NCBI RefSeq assembly: GCF_026586805.1 | Contig: NZ_JAPFHA010000003.1 | Location: 186,001-250,000 of the forward strand | Origin: Niveibacterium sp. 24ML | GTDB taxonomy: Bacteria; Pseudomonadota; Gammaproteobacteria; Burkholderiales; Rhodocyclaceae | Direction of reading: 5' to 3' | Length of the DNA stretch: 64,000 nucleotides | Part shown: piece by piece, positions 52,967 through 62,932 of the stretch | Layout of the letters: each line of letters starts with the position of its first letter | How positions within the stretch are numbered: the stretch's first letter is position 1 | The notes under the pieces: generated by a model | Told to the model about the DNA's origin: nothing | What the model saw: only the letters and a program-made list of their open reading frames with translations | The model's database searches: none | Program-made: the position numbers and the translations under genes

Positions 52967-53473
52967 ATGTCGATTGATCTCTACCGGCTGTCCGTAGGCA
53001 GCTTTCAGCGCCATCTCGAGCATATCGATGCACTGCTGAGCAAGGCGCTGACGCATTGCGCCGAGCATGGCGTCGATCCGCATGACTTGCTGGGAGCCCG
53101 CCTGGCCCCCGATATGTTCGACTTCAAACGCCAGGTGCAGATCGCGTGCGACTTCGCCAAGGGCGCCGGCGCCCGGCTGGCCGGGGTGGAAGTGCCCAAG
53201 TTCGAAGACGATGAACAGAGCTTTGAAGACCTGCGGGTGCGGGTCAACAAGACCATGGGCTTTCTGCGCAGTCTGTCGCCCCAGGATTTCTTCAATGCCG
53301 ATACGCGCACCGTGGTGATTCCCTTGCGTGACCGCACGCTGCGCATGGAAGGCGCAACCTACCTGGTGGACTTCGCGCTGCCGAACTTCTACTTCCACTA
53401 CACCACCGCCTACGATCTGCTGCGCCACAAAGGCGTGGCGATCGGCAAGCGTGACTTTATCGGCGACGTTTGA
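52967..53473 (+). CDS. DUF1993 family protein
   Basis: 168 residues with the DUF1993 pattern: LYRLSVGSFQRHLEHIDALL, LLGARLAPDMFDFKRQVQIACDFAKGA-type helices, LAGVEVPKFEDDEQSFEDL and the terminal FYFHYTTAYDLLRHKGV with a His cluster. The fold is DinB-like four-helix bundle; metal binding is likely, function unknown. A good AAGGAG precedes the ATG. It probably reads through from rmuC. Confidence 0.9.
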   Translation: MSIDLYRLSVGSFQRHLEHIDALLSKALTHCAEHGVDPHDLLGARLAPDMFDFKRQVQIACDFAKGAGARLAGVEVPKFEDDEQSFEDLRVRVNKTMGFLRSLSPQDFFNADTRTVVIPLRDRTLRMEGATYLVDFALPNFYFHYTTAYDLLRHKGVAIGKRDFIGDV

Positions 53474-53505
53474 ACCTAACGCCGTGTTTGCCTGAGCAGC
53501 CAAGC

Positions 53506-53532
53506 TCAAGCCGTCACCGGAACTGCCGTTAG
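53506..53532 (+). promoter_or_regulatory. Candidate sigma28 (FliA) promoter for mcp-malE
   Basis: TCAAGCCG (53506-53513), an 11-base spacer and GCCGTTAG (53525-53532). The enterobacterial FliA consensus is TAAAGTTT-N11-GCCGATAA; spacing is exact and the -10 matches 6 of 8, the -35 core TCAAG is common in other bacteria. It lies 75 bases before the chemoreceptor ATG, which fits the role. Confidence 0.6.
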
Positions 53533-53607
53533 CCCCCGAATACTGACGATCCCTGTTCGGGCCACACCCATGGCGCGACGTGGGCGCGGTGTTCAGGGGG
53601 ACTCCAC

Positions 53608-55224
53608 ATGACCATCACGACCCGCCTCGCCAGCCTGATCGGTGGGGCCATTCTCGCGCTGCTGGTGGTGGGCGCGATCGGCCTGGTGCAACTGGGGCGG
53701 CTCAACGCTTCGGTGCGGCAGGTGACCGAGCAGGAGGTGCCGGCACTTGAGGCCGTCAAGGGCTTTGAGGCCCGCTATCACGAGCTGCGTACTCTGGTGT
53801 TCCGCCATATCGCAGATCCTGATACGCAGCGCAAGTCGGCCATCGATAGTGAGCTGAAGGGCAAAGTCGCCGCGCTGGATCAGGATATCCAGCGCTTCGA
53901 GAGCCAGTTGCTGGACGGCGAAAACAAGAAGCGCGTCGGCGAGTTCCGCAAAACGGTGGCGGCCTATTTCCTGGTGTGCGAAACCGCGTTCGCGCGCTCG
54001 CGCCAGAATCAGACCGAAGCGGCCATGGAACTGGCCGTCAGTCCATTCATCGAAGACGCGGCGGTGCTCAGCGCCGAAATCCTTGGCGGGCTTGCCAAAG
54101 AGGCGGGGATGCGGGTGGCGACGACGCGCGAAGCGGCGGCAGCGACCTACAAGACCGCATTTGGCGTGCTGGCCGGTCTCATTGTGGCGGCCATCGCGGG
54201 CATGGTGGTGCTCGGCTGGTTGCTGGCCTCGTCGATTACCAAGCCGCTGGCGATGCTGCGCAACACCGTGGTGGAGATTGGCAGCTCGCTCGATTTCACC
54301 CGCCGAATCCCGTCCAAGGGGCGTGACGAGATCGGCCAGACCATGACTGCGTTCAACACCATGGTTGAATCCGTGCAGGCTTCGTTCGTCGAACTGGCCA
54401 AGAGCGCCAAACGCGTGGGCGAAGCGGCTCGCGGCATGGAGAACACCTCGCGCCAGTTGGCACAAAGCGCGGGCGTACAGGCGGACTCGGCATCGGCCAT
54501 GGCGGCCGCGGTGGAAGAGGTGACCGTGAGCATCAATCACGTCGCCGACCGTGCGCAGGAGGCCGCGACCCTCTCTGCCGAGGCAAGCCGCAGTGCCGAT
54601 TCGGGCGCCGGCGTCGTGGGCGCCACGGTCGAGCGCTTCGGCCAGATCGCCAGCGAAGTCGATCAGACCTCCGCCAGCCTTGACGCATTGCAGACTGAAA
54701 CGGCCCGGATCTCTTCGGTGGTTGCGGTGATCAAGGAGGTGGCGGAACAGACCAACTTGCTGGCGCTCAACGCGGCAATCGAAGCCGCGCGCGCGGGCGA
54801 ACAGGGGCGGGGTTTTGCAGTGGTGGCCGATGAGGTGCGCGGCCTGGCCGAGCGCACGGCAAAGTCGACCAGCGAGATCTCGCAGCTGGTGGGGCGGATT
54901 CAGGCCGGTGCGCAGCAAGTGGTGCAGCGCATGCAGCAAACGGTTGCAACCGTGAAGGAGGGCGCCACCGAAGCGGTGGCCGCCGGCGAGGCGATCCGGA
55001 CGATTCGCGGCTCATCGGATCAGGCCGTCTCGATGGTCAGCGACATCACCGATTCCATCCGCGAGCAGAGCGCGGCGAGCACCGCCATCGCCCAGCAGGT
55101 TGAGCGCATCGCCACCATGACCGAAGAGTCCACCGCTAGCGCGCAACACACCGCGAGCGCTGCTTCCGATCTGAACGCGCTGGCCGAAAACATGGTCGGC
55201 GCAATTTCGCGTTACCGCTATTGA
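53608..55224 (+). CDS. Methyl-accepting chemotaxis protein
   Basis: 538 residues. First membrane helix at about 8-28 ([20 protein letters not shown]), a four-helix-bundle periplasmic domain of about 150 residues ([21 protein letters not shown]), second helix at about 182-205, HAMP ([12 protein letters not shown]...[14 protein letters not shown]), then the signalling coiled coil whose tip is [39 protein letters not shown]. No CheR-tether pentapeptide at the C-terminus. AGGGGGA gives a strong ribosome site. It precedes malE by 10 bases, so the two are co-expressed. Confidence 0.95.
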   Translation: MTITTRLASLIGGAILALLVVGAIGLVQLGRLNASVRQVTEQEVPALEAVKGFEARYHELRTLVFRHIADPDTQRKSAIDSELKGKVAALDQDIQRFESQLLDGENKKRVGEFRKTVAAYFLVCETAFARSRQNQTEAAMELAVSPFIEDAAVLSAEILGGLAKEAGMRVATTREAAAATYKTAFGVLAGLIVAAIAGMVVLGWLLASSITKPLAMLRNTVVEIGSSLDFTRRIPSKGRDEIGQTMTAFNTMVESVQASFVELAKSAKRVGEAARGMENTSRQLAQSAGVQADSASAMAAAVEEVTVSINHVADRAQEAATLSAEASRSADSGAGVVGATVERFGQIASEVDQTSASLDALQTETARISSVVAVIKEVAEQTNLLALNAAIEAARAGEQGRGFAVVADEVRGLAERTAKSTSEISQLVGRIQAGAQQVVQRMQQTVATVKEGATEAVAAGEAIRTIRGSSDQAVSMVSDITDSIREQSAASTAIAQQVERIATMTEESTASAQHTASAASDLNALAENMVGAISRYRY

Positions 55225-55234
55225 GGGGTCTGGC

Positions 55235-56437
55235 ATGCGCGCACACATCATTGCAGGCGTACTCGCGCTCGGCCTTGCCTCAACGGCGATCGCGGGCGAA
55301 AAGGGCAAGCTGCTCATCTGGATCAACGGCGACAAGGGTTACACCGGCCTGCAGCAGGTTGCAGATGCTTTCGGCAAGAAATACGGGGTGACTGCCAAGG
55401 TGGAGCACCCGGAAGACCCGACCAAGAAATTTGAAGAGTCGGCTAAAAGTGCGAACGGACCTGACGTGTTCCTGTGGGCCCACGACCGCATTGGCGACTG
55501 GATCAGCAAGGGCTTGATCAGCGAAGTCACGCCGCCTGAGGCCTTGCGCAAGGAGCTGGTGTCGGTGGGCTGGGACGCCTTCACCGTCAACGGCAAGACC
55601 TGGGGCTACCCGGTGGGTGCCGAGGCGATCATGCTGCTCTACAACAAGAAGCTGCTGCCCAAGCCGCCGGCAACCTTCGAGGAAATCATCGCGCTTGATA
55701 AGGAACTGGCCGCCAAGGAAGTCAAGGCGATCGGCTGGGATTACACGAACTCCTACTTCACCTGGCCCTTGATGGCTGCCAATGGTGGCTACGTGTTCAA
55801 GCGCGAAAGCAGCGGCAGCTACAACGCGGCCGACGTGGGGGTGGCAACACCGGGGGCCTTGCTGGGGGGCAAGCTACTGGCGGACTACATCGCCGCGGGC
55901 GTCTTGCCCAAAGGGGGTTTGCCGTACGGCGATGCCGAGAAAGCCATGACAAGCGGCAAGCAGGCCATGTGGATCAACGGCCCTTGGGCGTGGGATGCGC
56001 TACGCAAGGCAGGCATCGATTTCGGCGTTGCGCCGCTGCCGACGCTGGCCGGTAAGCCGGCACGCCCGTTTGTCGGGGTGCTGGGAGCGATGATCGTGGC
56101 TGACACGCCTAACCGCGATCTTGCGGTGAAGTTCATCGAAGAGTTCCTGATGACCGAAGAGGGGCTCAAGACAGTCAATGCCGATAAGCCGATCGGCGTG
56201 CCGCTGAACAAGAAGCTCTTCTGGTCGCTGATGGGGGACGAGAAGATCCGGATCTCGATGGACGGCGTGACCTTTGGCCGGCCGATGCCCTCCAACCCGG
56301 AAATGGGGCGCTTCTGGACCTCTTTCACCTTGGCGCTCAAAGGCATTGCCGTGGCGAAGAAGACGCCCGATGAACTGTTGGGCACCGCAGCCAAGGACAT
56401 GCTTAATCCGCCCGAGCCCAAACCCGCGGCAAAGTAG
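55235..56437 (+). CDS. malE: Maltose/maltodextrin-binding periplasmic protein
   Basis: 400 residues with signal peptide (MRAHIIAGVLALGLASTAIA). The mature protein aligns well with E. coli MalE by eye: KLLIWINGDKGYTGLQQVA, YGVTAKVEHPEDPTKKFEE, GPDVFLWAHDRIGDWISKGL, YPVGAEAIMLLYNKKLL, YFTWPLMAANGGYVFK, MWINGPWAWDALRKAGIDFGV. Sugar-site aromatics (WINGDKGY, NGPWAW) are kept. malF, malG and malK are not adjacent; instead it lies directly behind a chemoreceptor, as if dedicated to sensing. GAGGGG precedes the ATG. Confidence 0.94.
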   Translation: MRAHIIAGVLALGLASTAIAGEKGKLLIWINGDKGYTGLQQVADAFGKKYGVTAKVEHPEDPTKKFEESAKSANGPDVFLWAHDRIGDWISKGLISEVTPPEALRKELVSVGWDAFTVNGKTWGYPVGAEAIMLLYNKKLLPKPPATFEEIIALDKELAAKEVKAIGWDYTNSYFTWPLMAANGGYVFKRESSGSYNAADVGVATPGALLGGKLLADYIAAGVLPKGGLPYGDAEKAMTSGKQAMWINGPWAWDALRKAGIDFGVAPLPTLAGKPARPFVGVLGAMIVADTPNRDLAVKFIEEFLMTEEGLKTVNADKPIGVPLNKKLFWSLMGDEKIRISMDGVTFGRPMPSNPEMGRFWTSFTLALKGIAVAKKTPDELLGTAAKDMLNPPEPKPAAK

Positions 56438-56442
56438 GAAGC

Positions 56443-57005
56443 TCAGCCAGCGAGGGTGTCGGGCGAGTTCAGATTCTTGAAGGCGCCCGCTTGGTCGGTG
56501 AAGTCGACCGGGCGGGCGCCGATCGATTCCAGCCACGCCCCGACACGGCGTTCGCCCTTTTCCAGATCCGCCGACAGGCGCGCTGCCAATGCCGTTTGCA
56601 GCAGGCAGAACACCGGCTGCATGCGGCCGTGCAGCGAGACGACCGCTGCCGCGGCGCCGTTGGCGGTGGCCTGCGCGAGTTTCTGCGCCAGATTGGGTGG
56701 CAGATCCGGGCTATCGCAGGGCACGCACAACAACCAACCGGGCGCTGCAGCGTGCAGCCCCGACTCAATGCCCGCGAGCGGGCCGCAGAAGCCATTCTGT
56801 CGATCCGCGAGCACCGCTACGCCCAGGGCGCCATAGCGCTCACGATTGCGGTTGGCGCTGATCAGCACCTGGCTGACCTGAGGCGCGAGCCGATCCAGCA
56901 CCTGCTCGATCAAGGGCCTGCCCTGGTATTCAACCCAGCCCTTGTCCACGCCCCCCATGCGGCGGCCTTCACCGCCCGCGAGGATCAGGCCGCTCAGCTG
57001 CGCGC

Positions 57006-57009
<4 letters not shown>
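56443..57009 (-). CDS. mobA: Molybdenum cofactor guanylyltransferase
   Basis: 188 residues. The nucleotidyltransferase signature [21 protein letters not shown] opens the protein, with [24 protein letters not shown] and [12 protein letters not shown] following. MobA attaches GMP to Mo-molybdopterin, needed for DMSO-reductase-family enzymes. Its ATG overlaps the moaA stop (ATGA), so the two are coupled. Convergent with malE, five bases apart. Confidence 0.95.
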
Positions 57010-58082
<1,073 letters not shown>

Positions 58083-58281
58083 GGGCGCGGCTTCGAATGC
58101 GCCGCCGGATGGCAGCATCACTGGAGTTTAGCCGCCCGCAAGTGCGCCGGCGAATCATTCGAGCCAAGCACGGAATCACGCTGATGCTGTGCCCGTGGAT
58201 CCGGCAAATTAAGTGTGCGGCGATTACGTCAGGGGTGAGTTGTTGCGCAAGGCTGAATGCAGCGTGGCTTGCAAGGTCGCC

Positions 58282-58320
58282 AAAAACAGCCGAGGGCCAC
58301 CCCGAAAACGGGGCGGCCCC
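58282..58320 (-). terminator. Probable terminator of the DUF4397 gene
   Basis: Twelve paired positions with one G-U (58293-58304 with 58309-58320, ggccacccc/ggggcggcc core) around an AAAA loop; on the minus strand it is followed by TCGGCTGTTTTTGG. It is 20 bases beyond the stop. The U-run is displaced, so efficiency is uncertain. Confidence 0.6.
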
Positions 58321-58340
58321 TGGTTTTGCACAGCGACGGT

Positions 58341-59657
58341 TTACTTGTCGGTCAGCAGTTTGATCGTCAGCGGATTGGTGCCACCCGCGGCTGAACCGAT
58401 GGCGATGGCGGTGTAGACCTTGCCAGCCTCAAGCGCAATGCTCGGCGAAGTGAAGGCGGTGGTGGAGGTGCCTTGCAGATTCAGCTTGAATACATAGTTG
58501 CCTGCGGGCACTTCGAGGTAGCCGCTCACGCCCTTGAAGGGGACGTTCGGCACCACCACAGCGTCGTTCGCCAGCACATCAACGGCGGGCGCATCCGGTG
58601 ATCCGTGAATGACGCGAACCTTGGCCTTGTCGGCAACCACGGTGCGGTTATCTTCAAGCAGCAGCGGCTCGATCCCCGCGAGGAACCCCACCGCGAATAC
58701 CGAATACGACTTGCCGGCGGCGAGAGCGGGGCTTACGTCGATCACCGTGGTGCTGGTGCCGGCTGCGTTCACCTTGAAGTTGCGCGTGCCCGACAACAGG
58801 CTCAGGTAACCGGAATCGGCCGGGAAGGGCACGTTGGTCAGGGCTGCGGCGCCGTCAACCAGCACGTCTACCGCCGGGGCATCGGGTGACGCGTGCATCA
58901 CGCGCACCTGCGAGGTGGCGTCGGCAATCAGCAACTTCGGCGTGCCGGCGGCGCGCGTCAGAACCAGCAGCTGAACCGGTGAGTTGCCAGTGCTTGCAGG
59001 CACGGCCAGCGCAACCAGGTCAGAACCGGCGGCCAGTGCTACCGAGCCGGAATCGTAAGCAACCGTCTTGGTGCCGGCCAGGGTGGCGCGGATACGGTAG
59101 TTCCCGCCCGGAATCTGCAACACGCCGCTGACGGCCTTGTAGGCGGCATTCGGCACTGCGGGGCTGGCGGTCGCCAGATCAGCATCCGGCGCGGTGACGT
59201 AGATATCCACCGCAGGTACGCCGGGCGAAGCGTGGCCGGCGCGCAGCTTCAGGTTGCCGGCCGTCGGCGCGCTGCCGTCTTCGGCGATCACCAGGGGTTC
59301 CACCGTACCGCCAGCCAGGCTGCCAACCGCAACAACTGTCGTGAATGCGTCGGCCTTCAGATCGAGCGTCGCCTTGATCACCTCGGGCGTCATCGCGCCC
59401 TCGGGGGTCACGATCACTTGCGGCGTGCCGGCATCGACGCTCAGGAAGGCGGTGGCGTCGGTGTAGGCAACGCCCGAAAGCGCCTTTGCGCCGCCCAGAT
59501 AGACGTCCACCTTCGGCGCGTCAGCACTCGCATGAACGACTCTCAGGCTCGACTTCGGCGTGGCCGGTGCGTGGGTTTCTTCATCGTCGTCTCCACCGCA
59601 GGCAGAAAGAACAGCGACTGAAGCGGCTGCGAGCAGCCAGGCTCGGATCTTGGTCAT
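58341..59657 (-). CDS. DUF4397 repeat lipoprotein
   Basis: 438 residues. Lipoprotein signal MTKIRAWLLAAASVAVLSAC (Cys20), then four DUF4397 repeats of about 100 residues, each opening with the same strand motif: LRVVHASADAPKVDVYL, LKLRAGHASPGVPAVDIYV, VRVMHASPDAPAVDVLV and VRVIHGSPDAPAVDVLA. The fold is an immunoglobulin-like beta-sandwich typical of surface proteins; the role is unknown. GAGGAG precedes the ATG at 59657 by eight bases. It is divergent from the TetR gene and shares a 170-base control region with it. Confidence 0.92.
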   Translation of the reverse strand: MTKIRAWLLAAASVAVLSACGGDDDEETHAPATPKSSLRVVHASADAPKVDVYLGGAKALSGVAYTDATAFLSVDAGTPQVIVTPEGAMTPEVIKATLDLKADAFTTVVAVGSLAGGTVEPLVIAEDGSAPTAGNLKLRAGHASPGVPAVDIYVTAPDADLATASPAVPNAAYKAVSGVLQIPGGNYRIRATLAGTKTVAYDSGSVALAAGSDLVALAVPASTGNSPVQLLVLTRAAGTPKLLIADATSQVRVMHASPDAPAVDVLVDGAAALTNVPFPADSGYLSLLSGTRNFKVNAAGTSTTVIDVSPALAAGKSYSVFAVGFLAGIEPLLLEDNRTVVADKAKVRVIHGSPDAPAVDVLANDAVVVPNVPFKGVSGYLEVPAGNYVFKLNLQGTSTTAFTSPSIALEAGKVYTAIAIGSAAGGTNPLTIKLLTDK

Positions 59658-59750
59658 GGGTGGATCTCCTCGTTGGTTTTGGTTGCCGGGCGTGGCGTTC
59701 GCGTACAGATAAGTTGCGAAACGACTTGCCGGAGTAAAAAGATACTGAGC

Positions 59751-59785
59751 GGTCACAAAAAACGCAAGCGCGTTTTTTTGCGACC
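59751..59785. promoter_or_regulatory. Long palindrome in the DUF4397/TetR divergent region, probable operator
   Basis: ggtcacaaaaaacgc (59751-59765) faces gcgtttttttgcgacc (59770-59785): nearly perfect 15-16 base arms with one mismatch and one extra T, loop AAGC. The inner aaaaaacgc/gcgtttttt is exact. It lies between divergent genes where a terminator would make no sense, so a TetR-type operator is likely. A TACAAT at 59814-59819 lies just downstream toward the TetR start. Confidence 0.6.
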
Positions 59786-59826
59786 TTAAGTTTTCGTTTT
59801 GAACTGCTGTCGCTACAATCCGACAT

Positions 59827-60456
59827 ATGGACACTGCATCCCCAGAACGCCCCAGCTTCAAGCAGCGCCAGTTCGAGGCGCGCGAAGACGCCATCCTTGA
59901 TGCCGCGCATCAATTGATTGCGACCAAGGGTTACGACCTCACAACGGTCGATGAAGTCGCCAACGCGGTCGGCATTGCCAAGGCGAGCCTCTACAAGCAC
60001 TTCGCGTCCAAAGAGGCGCTTGCCACGGCCGCCATGCTCCGCACGCTGCGGCGGACGCTTGCCTTCGTCGACCAGCTCTCGCCCGATCTGAACCCGATTC
60101 AGTCGATGCGCGCCTTGCTCGATTGGGCGCTTCGCCTGCGCCTGGCCGGCGGACTGCCGACCTTGCCTTCGGGCAATTCGGTGCTGCGTGAAGCGCTCAG
60201 CAATGACCCGGATTACTCCGCAGCGGTGGTGCAACTCTCTGGCCGGCTGATGATCTGGATTCACATGGGCAAAGCCTTCGGGCTGATCCGCCCGGACTTG
60301 CCCGACGAAGTGGTGCTGCTTTCGCTCTATGCGCGCAGCTGTGACCCGACAGTGGACTTCCTCAAGGAATCCGGATCACTGAGCGACGATCAGATCGTTG
60401 CTTCGATGCTGACGATCTACTTCGACGGTATCGCGCCGCAGCCCCCGAAAGGCTGA
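59827..60456 (+). CDS. TetR-family transcriptional regulator
   Basis: 209 residues. The N-terminal TetR helix-turn-helix is clear: AREDAILDAAHQLIATKGYD, TTVDEVANAVGIAKASLYKHFASKEAL. The C-terminal ligand domain is helical and divergent, so the ligand is unknown. There is no Shine-Dalgarno sequence; TACAAT ends seven bases before the ATG, so the transcript may be leaderless. It probably controls itself and the DUF4397 gene through the palindrome at 59751. Confidence 0.9.
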   Translation: MDTASPERPSFKQRQFEAREDAILDAAHQLIATKGYDLTTVDEVANAVGIAKASLYKHFASKEALATAAMLRTLRRTLAFVDQLSPDLNPIQSMRALLDWALRLRLAGGLPTLPSGNSVLREALSNDPDYSAAVVQLSGRLMIWIHMGKAFGLIRPDLPDEVVLLSLYARSCDPTVDFLKESGSLSDDQIVASMLTIYFDGIAPQPPKG

Positions 60457-60871
60457 AGTACCCGCGGCGTGCTGTTGGTGACACGCTACCAGGCCGCAAC
60501 CACCCAAGCCGGGTCGGCGCTCGAATAAGCGCCTTCTGATCACGCCAGCCAAATAATTCGTGCGCCCGGTTCTGTGCGAAGTGCTTGCCGCCTAGGGCGC
60601 CAAGCCCTCTGCACATTGGCGACGTTGAGTGCCCCGATGCGGCGGCATTCTTGCGCTGATTTCCCGCCGACCCGGTAGCGAAGTCCGCATGCGCCTTGCG
60701 GCTGATCGACCTCGGTCGCCGCTCAGCCGCGCAGGTGGGCGGGTGACTCTCCCTCTTGCAGGCCGGGCGTGCATATTCACGATTGCGCAGGGCGCGGCTT
60801 TGGGTGATCGTGCGCGGGCGCGCCGCGTGCGCACCAAAAACAGAGAGATCCCCAACAACGGAGGCACCCCC
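60457..60871. other. Intergenic stretch without a recognisable gene
   Basis: 415 bases between the TetR gene and the unknown protein. A short hairpin ggcgct/agcgcc near 60515-60531 could be a weak terminator for TetR. The frame of the downstream gene is open from 60629, but the extra residues are Arg/Ala-rich and the strong ribosome site lies at about 60860, so I read this as noncoding. I see no RNA gene. Confidence 0.5.
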
Positions 60872-62194
60872 GTGATCGAATATGCCCTGCCGGGAAGCAA
60901 GTCATACCTGGAGCGGCTCTACCCAAGGCCGTCCAAACTGAACCCTGATACGCGCAAGAAGCTGGGCCTCAAGCGCCCGGCGGATGTGATCGCGCATTTC
61001 ACCGCCAGTTCTCTGGCCCAGGACGGCATCAGCATCGTTCCGGGGTCTTTGCGGGTTGAAGAGCGAGCAGGCGGCTATGTGCTTGCTTTCGACCCCACGC
61101 CGGAAAGCGAGGCGGCCGCCAAAGCCTTCGCGGCCATGCATGTGGCGATGCTCGATGAACAGCATGCCGGACTTGCGCTCCGCGGGGCCGACGCGTGCCG
61201 GCGCACGCCGGCGTGGAATCCGATGGCGGGCTATCCGGTCAATCACAGCGATGGGCCGTCGGAGTGGCTGCCCTGTTTGCCCCTGGGCATGCCGGTGGCC
61301 CGCCAGTGTGCGGTGACGCTGATGCACTACCCGCCCATCGTTGCCTACCGCACCGCCGACTACCTCAACAACATGACCTTGCGCCGCTGGGCGCAGTTGC
61401 TCAGCTGTGTCGGCATTTCAGAGCCCTCGCGCTACCACTCGATTCTCGACGTCAACCCGATCGCCGCGCCGGGCTCGGGCGAAAGCGAGTACCCGAACGA
61501 CTACTTCCCGATCAATCTGACCTCGCAGTTCTTCGATAACGAGAAACGCGGCCTGAGCTACGTGCGGGCAATGCTTGAGCTGATGCTCAATCCGCCTGAC
61601 AACGCATCCAATCCGCAGACGCTGCCCTTGCTGGTCTGCGGTTCGCCGCGCTACGACCCGCAGGCGCCGGGCTGGTTCCGCGTGCGCTACGCGGATCAAC
61701 TGCCCAAGGACAAGAATGGCTCCCCGACGGTTGACGTGCTGCAGGTCGGGCTGATCCGACTCAATCCACAAAGCGAGAAGCTCACCCCCTACATGGTCGC
61801 AAATCACATGATTGCGGCCGGGGTCACCGGAAAGTGCTCGAGCGATCCGAGCCAGATCCCCAACATCCAGAAGTACGAAGCACAGGATCTGGTGGCCGCA
61901 AGCTGGCTCAGCCTTTACGCCGACGCGCAGGCACAGGGCAAGGCCTTCGACCCCGCTGCAGCCAAGGCGCAGGCCTGCCAGCGCTGGTTTGGTGCGGCAG
62001 ATGGCAGCGGGGCGCCCAATCCGCCTGATGCCGATGACCGCCTGACGATCTGCGCGCTGGCGCAGATGGACCTGTGCTTCGACCCGGTGAAGATCGCGCC
62101 GATGTACAGCTACGAGGAGGCTTTGCAACGCTGTCGCCAGGCGGGCGGCGCCAACGCATCGCCGTGTTTTGGGTGCAAGCCGATTCCAGCTTGA
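60872..62194 (+). CDS. Unrecognised 440-residue protein
   Basis: Starts at GTG 60872, seven bases after GGAGG. No signal peptide or membrane helix. The sequence looks like a real folded protein: NHSDGPSEWLPCLPLGMPVA, MTLRRWAQLLSCVGISEPSR and YPNDYFPINLTSQFFDNEKR in the middle and a Cys-containing C-terminus (TICALAQMDLCFDPVKIAPM, ASPCFGCKPIPA). Tyr, Pro and Asn are frequent. I recognise no family or catalytic motif. Neighbours (TetR upstream, DUF2946 proteins downstream) give no strong hint. The ending CFGCKP might bind a metal. Confidence 0.75.
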   Translation: MIEYALPGSKSYLERLYPRPSKLNPDTRKKLGLKRPADVIAHFTASSLAQDGISIVPGSLRVEERAGGYVLAFDPTPESEAAAKAFAAMHVAMLDEQHAGLALRGADACRRTPAWNPMAGYPVNHSDGPSEWLPCLPLGMPVARQCAVTLMHYPPIVAYRTADYLNNMTLRRWAQLLSCVGISEPSRYHSILDVNPIAAPGSGESEYPNDYFPINLTSQFFDNEKRGLSYVRAMLELMLNPPDNASNPQTLPLLVCGSPRYDPQAPGWFRVRYADQLPKDKNGSPTVDVLQVGLIRLNPQSEKLTPYMVANHMIAAGVTGKCSSDPSQIPNIQKYEAQDLVAASWLSLYADAQAQGKAFDPAAAKAQACQRWFGAADGSGAPNPPDADDRLTICALAQMDLCFDPVKIAPMYSYEEALQRCRQAGGANASPCFGCKPIPA

Positions 62195-62395
62195 AGCAGC
62201 ACGTTTCTCGGCGATCGACGGCACGCTTGGGGCGACAGCCGCCTTTGCCGTTCTGGCGCGGGGCGACGGGGCGCGGGTGGCCCGCTGAGCGGGCGTGGGT
62301 GCGCTCAGTGCGGGCGCCGCGCGCTGGCATGCGGATGCGGCGGTGTGGCGTGGGCGGATTGCCAGCGCATGCGCTTCCGTGGATACTCCGCGCCC

Positions 62396-62776
62396 ATGTT
62401 CTGCGGTCAACGCACCCGTCGCTATTTCTCTGTCTACCTGCTGCTTGGCCTGCTCCTGCAGGTTTTTGCCGCGGCGGCCAGCGGTGCGTCGATGACGCAG
62501 GCACTGGAGGCATCGCGGTCGCCCGCGATGCTCGACCTCTGCCGCAGCCCCGCTATGGCGCAGGGTGACACAGGCTTTCCCGCAAGTATTCAAGCGAGCG
62601 GCCACTGCCTGCTCTGCGCAGTGACCACCCCGCCGCCGGAACCGGTGGCAAGCCTGTTCTTCCTCTTCAAGCAGCACGAGCCTCGCGCCTTCGCGCCCGC
62701 GGCTGAATCGCCACCCGCTTTGCCCTCGGGCTATCCCGGCGACGAGCAACCCCCTCGAGCGCCCCCGATTCTCTGA
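62396..62776 (+). CDS. DUF2946-like small secreted or membrane protein (first copy)
   Basis: 126 residues from ATG 62396; the frame also offers a start at 62345. It has an N-terminal hydrophobic segment YLLLGLLLQVFAAAASGA (signal peptide or anchor), a GHCLLCAV motif in the middle and a Pro-rich end QPPRAPPIL. The spacing of signal, H-C-x-x-C and ARGPP-like tail is the DUF2946 pattern, a family of small proteins often found with TonB-dependent copper or cobalamin uptake genes. No ribosome site is strong. A second such gene follows. Confidence 0.65.
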   Translation: MFCGQRTRRYFSVYLLLGLLLQVFAAAASGASMTQALEASRSPAMLDLCRSPAMAQGDTGFPASIQASGHCLLCAVTTPPPEPVASLFFLFKQHEPRAFAPAAESPPALPSGYPGDEQPPRAPPIL

Positions 62777-62932
62777 TTCCATCCTGAACACGACAGGCCC
62801 GCGCGTACATGCACGGGCGCTCGTTGTGAGCGCGCGCTCGCGTGCGCAATGGTTCTGGCATTTGCCCTGTTCACCGTATCGGGGCAAGGCCGCTCAGGTT
62901 CGCCGGGCCTCGCTGCCCGCACCGGATGCTCG

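Noticed and set aside
59757-59778. Terminator reading of the A/T-ended hairpin
   Set aside because: No gene ends there; both neighbours start outward from this region, so an operator fits better.
62201-62395. Extra coding in frame with the first DUF2946-like gene
   Set aside because: Arg/Gly/Ala-rich translation without a ribosome site; a start at or near 62396 places the hydrophobic segment at the N-terminus as expected.
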